This document shows positions 60,328-64,000 of a stretch of DNA of 64,000 nt, piece by piece. The position numbers and the translations under genes were made by a program. The DNA is taken from assembly GCF_001280845.1 (NCBI RefSeq), contig NZ_LGHP01000001.1:4443777-4507776 (forward strand), given 5' to 3'. The first letter of the stretch is position 1. The number at the start of each line of letters is the position of its first letter. This DNA is from Bacillus sp. FJAT-28004. Its GTDB lineage: Bacteria; Bacillota; Bacilli; Paenibacillales; Paenibacillaceae. The notes beneath the pieces are model-generated. The model was not told the origin of the DNA, ran no database searches, and saw only the letters and a program-made list of their open reading frames with translations.

Positions 60328-61212
60328 TTGGAATTAACGTATTTAAAAACCTTTCGCGAGGTAGCGAAGTGGGGGAGCTTCACACGAGCTGCTGAAACAC
60401 TGGGTTATGCGCAATCGAGTATTACGACCCAGATTCAGAAGCTTGAGGAATCCTATGGGACAGTTCTGGTGGAGCGATTTGGGAGGAAAATGAGGCTTAC
60501 GATGGCTGGAGAAGCCCTATTGCAATATGCCAACGATATCGTTAGGCTGCATGAAGAATCGAAAGAGGTTATTTCCAAACAATCGAAGGGTACGCTATCC
60601 ATTGGAACGATTGAGACGTTAGCAGCTTTTTTTCTCCCGCCGCACCTTCAAGCTTATCGCCTAAGTTACCCGGAGGTTAACGTTGTGATACAGCCAGGAA
60701 ACGAGCCTTTTATTATCGAGTGTGTAAAAGAGGGAGCTCTAGATCTCGGGATAATTTTAGATCCTCCGTTCACGGACCCTGAGCTTCATAGCTGCATATT
60801 GAGAGAAGAAGAGCTAGTCATCATTGCAAGTCCCGATCATCGATTCGGAAGCTATGATAACGTTCAGGTGCAAGATTTGGAAAGCGAATCGATGATCTTA
60901 ACAGAGGATGGCTGCACCTATCGGGCGATGCTGCTCAAAGCGCTCAAACATAACCAAATAAACTATACATTATCGTATGAGTTTGGCAATTTGGAAGCGA
61001 TTAAGCAGTGTGTCATTTATGGCCTTGGTGTTGCATTGCTGCCACGTATCGTGGTTGCAGATGCCGTTCAGAAAGGCCAATTGATTGCTGTTCCCTTCGC
61101 GCATCAAGATTGTAAGTTTTATACACAGCTCATTTACGCCAAGAAAAAGTGGAAATCGAGAGCATTTACTGGTTTTTTGGAGCTTATTTGCGGTACCAAT
61201 TATCAAAATTAA
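60328..61212 (+). CDS. LysR-family transcriptional regulator
   Basis: A 294-aa LysR regulator: N-terminal winged helix (about 1-60; 'LKTFREVAKWGSFTRAAETL', 'AQSSITTQIQKLEESYG') and a C-terminal effector domain (about 88-290; 'GTLSIGTIETLAAFFLPPHL', 'ESMILTEDGCTYRAMLLKAL', 'IYGLGVALLPRIVV'). TTG 60328 is chosen with AAGGGGGTG six bases upstream. LysR proteins usually control neighbouring genes; the rhodanese gene downstream is one candidate, but nothing here names the effector. Confidence 0.9.
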   Translation: MELTYLKTFREVAKWGSFTRAAETLGYAQSSITTQIQKLEESYGTVLVERFGRKMRLTMAGEALLQYANDIVRLHEESKEVISKQSKGTLSIGTIETLAAFFLPPHLQAYRLSYPEVNVVIQPGNEPFIIECVKEGALDLGIILDPPFTDPELHSCILREEELVIIASPDHRFGSYDNVQVQDLESESMILTEDGCTYRAMLLKALKHNQINYTLSYEFGNLEAIKQCVIYGLGVALLPRIVVADAVQKGQLIAVPFAHQDCKFYTQLIYAKKKWKSRAFTGFLELICGTNYQN

Positions 61213-61322
61213 TGAAGTATAGTATAGATTCCTATCGATAACTCCATTGTCTTTGGCTGTGCTACATTATATCTAAGAAGCCGAACTACTTAAATATAAC
61301 AGCTCAAATGGAGGTAGTGGAA

Positions 61323-61760
61323 ATGGAAAACGAACAATATGTATCTCTTGTACTTGAAACACCCACAGCTTCGCCGGAGGATATTCATCGTCATTATATG
61401 AACAAACTAGCTGTGGAAACAGATGTTTCTGACGTATGCAATGATATGAAGCGGGGAGTTAATGATTTTCTGCTGATCGATGTTCGCAGCGCTAAAGCTT
61501 ATAAAGAGTGCCATATTCCGGGAGCGATTAACCTGCCATCCAACTTAATTAATGAAGAGCGGACCAAATCTTTCTCGAAAGAACAAGTCATTGTCGTATA
61601 CTGCTGGGGCCCTGCGTGCAATGGAGGCGCCAAAGGTGCAGCTCGTTTATCGGGGTTAGGCTTTAAGGTAAAGGAGATGCTTGGCGGAATGGAATACTGG
61701 CGCAAGGAAGGCAACGAGGTAGAAGGCACGTTATGTGAATCAGCTCCCTTGATTGGATAA
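61323..61760 (+). CDS. rhodanese-domain protein
   Basis: A 145-aa single-domain sulfurtransferase-like protein. 'FLLIDVRSAKAYKECHIPGA' and 'VVYCWGPACNGGAKGA' give the rhodanese fold with active-site Cys94; the loop CWGPAC also holds a second Cys99. ATG 61323 is seven bases after GGAGGT; ATG 61308 is in that site. Physiological substrate unknown (cyanide or thiosulfate detoxification, or sulfur delivery). Confidence 0.9.
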   Translation: MENEQYVSLVLETPTASPEDIHRHYMNKLAVETDVSDVCNDMKRGVNDFLLIDVRSAKAYKECHIPGAINLPSNLINEERTKSFSKEQVIVVYCWGPACNGGAKGAARLSGLGFKVKEMLGGMEYWRKEGNEVEGTLCESAPLIG

Positions 61761-61886
61761 TGAACAAACGGCAGCTCCCATTACTGCTAAAACCTCGATA
61801 ACAAATCATTATAGTTAAATTTTATCAAAATAGGTAATAGGCAAATGGTAAAATGAAGCTATGCTAATCATGAGAGGGTTTTAGAA

Positions 61887-62945
61887 ATGGAAAAAGAGTT
61901 CGTTTCCTTATTTGATCAATATCACGAGCATCATCATTTCTCTGGTACGGGTTTTGTGAACAGAAGAGGCAAGGTCATATTCGCCCGGGCGTATGGCCTA
62001 GCTCATAGAGGATTTAAAGTGGCTAATCAGATGAATACGATGTTCGATACAGCATCGATCACCAAATTGTTTACGGCAGTAGCCATTCTACAGCTAGTGG
62101 AAAAAGGCAAGATAAAACTGGAAGACCGAATTACGGCTATTATCGATCTCGCTGGCACTCAAATACCAAGTGACGTTACAATCGCTCATTTACTCACTCA
62201 TACCTCCGGGATTGCCGATGATGCAGATGAAGAGATGGGGGAGAGCTACGAAGATTTGTTCATAAGCAAACCCAACTATTCGATAAGAAATTGTATTGAT
62301 TTTATTCCTCAGTTTGCTTACAAGGAACCAAAATTCAAGGCTGGATCTGACGTCAGCTATAATAACTGCGCATTTGTGCTGCTAGGACTTGCGATTGAAA
62401 AAGTGACCAATGAAAACTATCGAAGTTTTGTCGATCAACATATATTTCGTGCTTGCGGGATGCAGAACACAGCATTTATCTCAAAAGATGAGGGGGATGC
62501 TCCAATTGCTGAAGGCTACGCCGCCATCTATGACGATCAAAATGTAGCAGCGTGGCGTAAAAATATATATTCATTTCCGCCAATGGGTACTTCTGATGGA
62601 GGTGCCTTTACTACAGTCGGCGACCTTGATTTGTTCATGCGTGCATTGGTTAATGGAAAGTTATTATCCGAAGAGATGACGACTGAGATCATGAAGCCGC
62701 AGTCTGCAATCGAACAAAAATATGATTGGGGTAAAATCGTAAACGGGTATGGTTTTCATTTTCTCTATCATAATGATGGTAAGCTTATTCGGATGTATAA
62801 AGAAGGTTCAAATGCAGGTGTAGCAGCTATCTTTGCCTACTACCCGGAGATCGATTCGACCAGCATTATATTGGCAAATCAAACCTGCAACGTATGGGAA
62901 CTGCATTGGAAAGCAGAGCAGCTGTTATTGGCTGCCGGTAATTAA
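61887..62945 (+). CDS. serine hydrolase of the class-C beta-lactamase/DD-peptidase family
   Basis: A 352-aa penicillin-binding-fold enzyme: nucleophile motif S57-I-T-K60 ('FDTASITKLFTAVAIL') and Y158-N-N160 ('SDVSYNNCAFVLLG'). The third motif is not a clear KTG; near the C-terminus 'YKEGSNAGVAAIFAYY' takes its place, as in many esterase-type members. No signal peptide, so it is cytoplasmic. GAGAGGG precedes the ATG. Probably an esterase or peptidase rather than a resistance enzyme; substrate unknown. Confidence 0.88.
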   Translation: MEKEFVSLFDQYHEHHHFSGTGFVNRRGKVIFARAYGLAHRGFKVANQMNTMFDTASITKLFTAVAILQLVEKGKIKLEDRITAIIDLAGTQIPSDVTIAHLLTHTSGIADDADEEMGESYEDLFISKPNYSIRNCIDFIPQFAYKEPKFKAGSDVSYNNCAFVLLGLAIEKVTNENYRSFVDQHIFRACGMQNTAFISKDEGDAPIAEGYAAIYDDQNVAAWRKNIYSFPPMGTSDGGAFTTVGDLDLFMRALVNGKLLSEEMTTEIMKPQSAIEQKYDWGKIVNGYGFHFLYHNDGKLIRMYKEGSNAGVAAIFAYYPEIDSTSIILANQTCNVWELHWKAEQLLLAAGN

Positions 62946-62974
62946 ACCCCTGCCTATACTGGCAGAAATCAAAG

Positions 62975-63023
62975 AAGAGGACTGTTATCGTTGCCGAAGG
63001 GCAAGTGTAACAGTCCTCTTTTG
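62975..63023. terminator. bidirectional Rho-independent terminator
   Basis: AAGAGGACTGTTA pairs with TAACAGTCCTCTT, then TTG on the plus strand. It lies between convergent genes. Confidence 0.9.
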
Positions 63024-63042
63024 TTATGATTATTTAGTTATT

Positions 63043-64000
63043 TTACTCAGTAACAATACCGTAGACGAGTACGGGCGGCGTCACAGAGCTGCCGATACGA
63101 ATGTTTTCGTAAATGATCTTAAGCACGTCATCGACGTTCTCACGATTGGAATGAATCGTAACGAGTGATTCACCTGTTTTGACCGAATCACCGATTTTTT
63201 TGTTCAGCATGAGTCCTACAGCCAAATCAATTTCCGATTCCTTAGTCGCCCGTCCAGCACCAAGCAGCATAGCTGCGGTACCGATCTCATCGGCGATAAT
63301 TTCAGTGACAACGCCATCTGCTTTGGCAGGTACCTCAATGAGATAAGCGGCTTGCGGCAATTTCTCGGGATGATCCACAACAGACGGATCACCGCCTTGA
63401 TTAGCGATAAATGATTTGAATTTATCAAGCGCTTTGCCGTTGCGGATAACTTCCTTCAGCAGTTCCTCGGCTTCTTCCAGTGAACTAGCTTTATTCGCCA
63501 GAAACACCATTTGACTGCCTAGCGCAAGACATAGTTCTTCCAAGTCTTTAGGCCCTTTTCCTTGCAGCGTATCAATCGCTTCTTTTACTTCAAGCGCATT
63601 GCCGATAGCAAAGCCGAGCGGCTGACTCATATCCGAGATGACGGCCATCGTCTTGCGGCCAACGTTATTGCCGATGCTTACCATGGCATGCGCAAGCTCT
63701 TTGGCATCTTCAACGGTTTTCATGAACGCGCCAGCGCCGGTTTTTACGTCCAGCACGATAGCATCCGAGCCGGCAGCGATTTTCTTGCTCATAATAGAGC
63801 TAGCAATGAGCGGAATGGAATTGACGGTTGCTGTAACATCCCGCAAAGCATATAGCTTCTTATCAGCTGGCGTCAAATTGCCGGATTGTCCGATAACTGC
63901 AATTTTATCCTTGTTCACTAAGTTCACGAATTCATCTTTGTCGATTTCAACATGGAATCCTGCAATGGCTTCTAGTTTATCGATTGTACCGCCAGTATGT
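63043..64000 (-). CDS. pdp: pyrimidine-nucleoside phosphorylase (5' part outside window)
   Basis: Phosphorolysis of uridine or thymidine to base plus sugar 1-phosphate, a salvage enzyme. Only the C-terminal part is present and the frame runs off base 64000 (TGGTIDKLEAI at the edge). Conserved pieces: 'DKKLYALRDVTATVNSIPLI', 'SKKIAAGSDAIVLDVKTGAG' (phosphate-binding and catalytic stretch), 'MSQPLGFAIGNALEV' and the C-terminal barrel-sandwich domain ending 'PPVLVYGIVTE'. It could equally be named deoA; the organism group makes pdp more likely. Confidence 0.93.
   Translation of the reverse strand, partial: HTGGTIDKLEAIAGFHVEIDKDEFVNLVNKDKIAVIGQSGNLTPADKKLYALRDVTATVNSIPLIASSIMSKKIAAGSDAIVLDVKTGAGAFMKTVEDAKELAHAMVSIGNNVGRKTMAVISDMSQPLGFAIGNALEVKEAIDTLQGKGPKDLEELCLALGSQMVFLANKASSLEEAEELLKEVIRNGKALDKFKSFIANQGGDPSVVDHPEKLPQAAYLIEVPAKADGVVTEIIADEIGTAAMLLGAGRATKESEIDLAVGLMLNKKIGDSVKTGESLVTIHSNRENVDDVLKIIYENIRIGSSVTPPVLVYGIVTE

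Overview
Organism: the window looks like a spore-forming member of the Bacillota, most likely Paenibacillus or a close relative. The grounds are moderate GC, strong AGGAGG-type ribosome sites with frequent TTG and GTG starts, YesM/YesN-type two-component systems beside carbohydrate ABC importers, an LplABC-type importer, a YheC/YheD-type spore-coat protein, a Btr-like siderophore regulator and many orphan lipoprotein binding proteins. This is a family-level inference. No rRNA, tRNA, CRISPR array, phage gene or transposase was seen. Layout: 1-5055 is the end of an Opp-type importer operon (permease, two ATPases, two unknown small membrane proteins, GntR/LacI-type regulator). 5368-7186 holds a YhhN protein, a 2Fe-2S ferredoxin and a Lys/Ser/Gly-rich probable spore protein. 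7459-14890 is an unusual second Opp/Dpp-type importer with a fused double ATPase, permeases with long N-terminal membrane extensions, and a lipoprotein whose family-5 solute-binding fold appears circularly permuted. 15064-21892 is mixed: SRPBCC protein, membrane-anchored protein, ABC-2-like exporter, ATP-grasp spore protein, LysM protein. 22185-26204 is an iron-siderophore locus: two lipoprotein binding proteins, each behind a Fur-box-like site, around an AraC/FhuD-like regulator. 26305-31738 is a signalling island: a MHYT-domain kinase divergent from an operon of REC/HD-GYP phosphodiesterase, H-NOX haem sensor, hybrid kinase and stand-alone receiver. 32138-41108 is a YesN/YesM pair divergent from an LplBCA importer with ThuA and Gfo/Idh/MocA genes; four direct repeats lie in the shared intergenic region. 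41308-48900 is an accessory stretch: GNAT enzymes, an AadA-like nucleotidyltransferase, an ECF42-type sigma factor with two DGPF proteins and a DUF1801 protein, a ROK-like protein, an APH-like kinase, and a deletion scar joining the start of an RsbQ-like hydrolase to part of a GGDEF domain. 49101-57814 is a CUT1 sugar importer with its own two-component system, a GH43 glycosidase and an AraC regulator. 57893-64000 contains VOC, GNAT, pheA, a secreted protein, a LysR regulator, a rhodanese, a serine hydrolase and part of a pyrimidine-nucleoside phosphorylase gene. How genes work together: the carbohydrate loci follow the pattern of extracellular sensing (YesM), AraC-type activation (YesN), lipoprotein capture, import and intracellular processing. 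The ECF42 cluster appears self-contained: three sites with an identical two-box architecture (16-bp spacer) lie before both DGPF genes and the DUF1801 gene. The most unusual items are the permuted binding protein with its extended permeases, the three matched ECF-type promoters, the rsbQ/GGDEF scar, the H-NOX/HD-GYP/MHYT island and the paired operator repeats.
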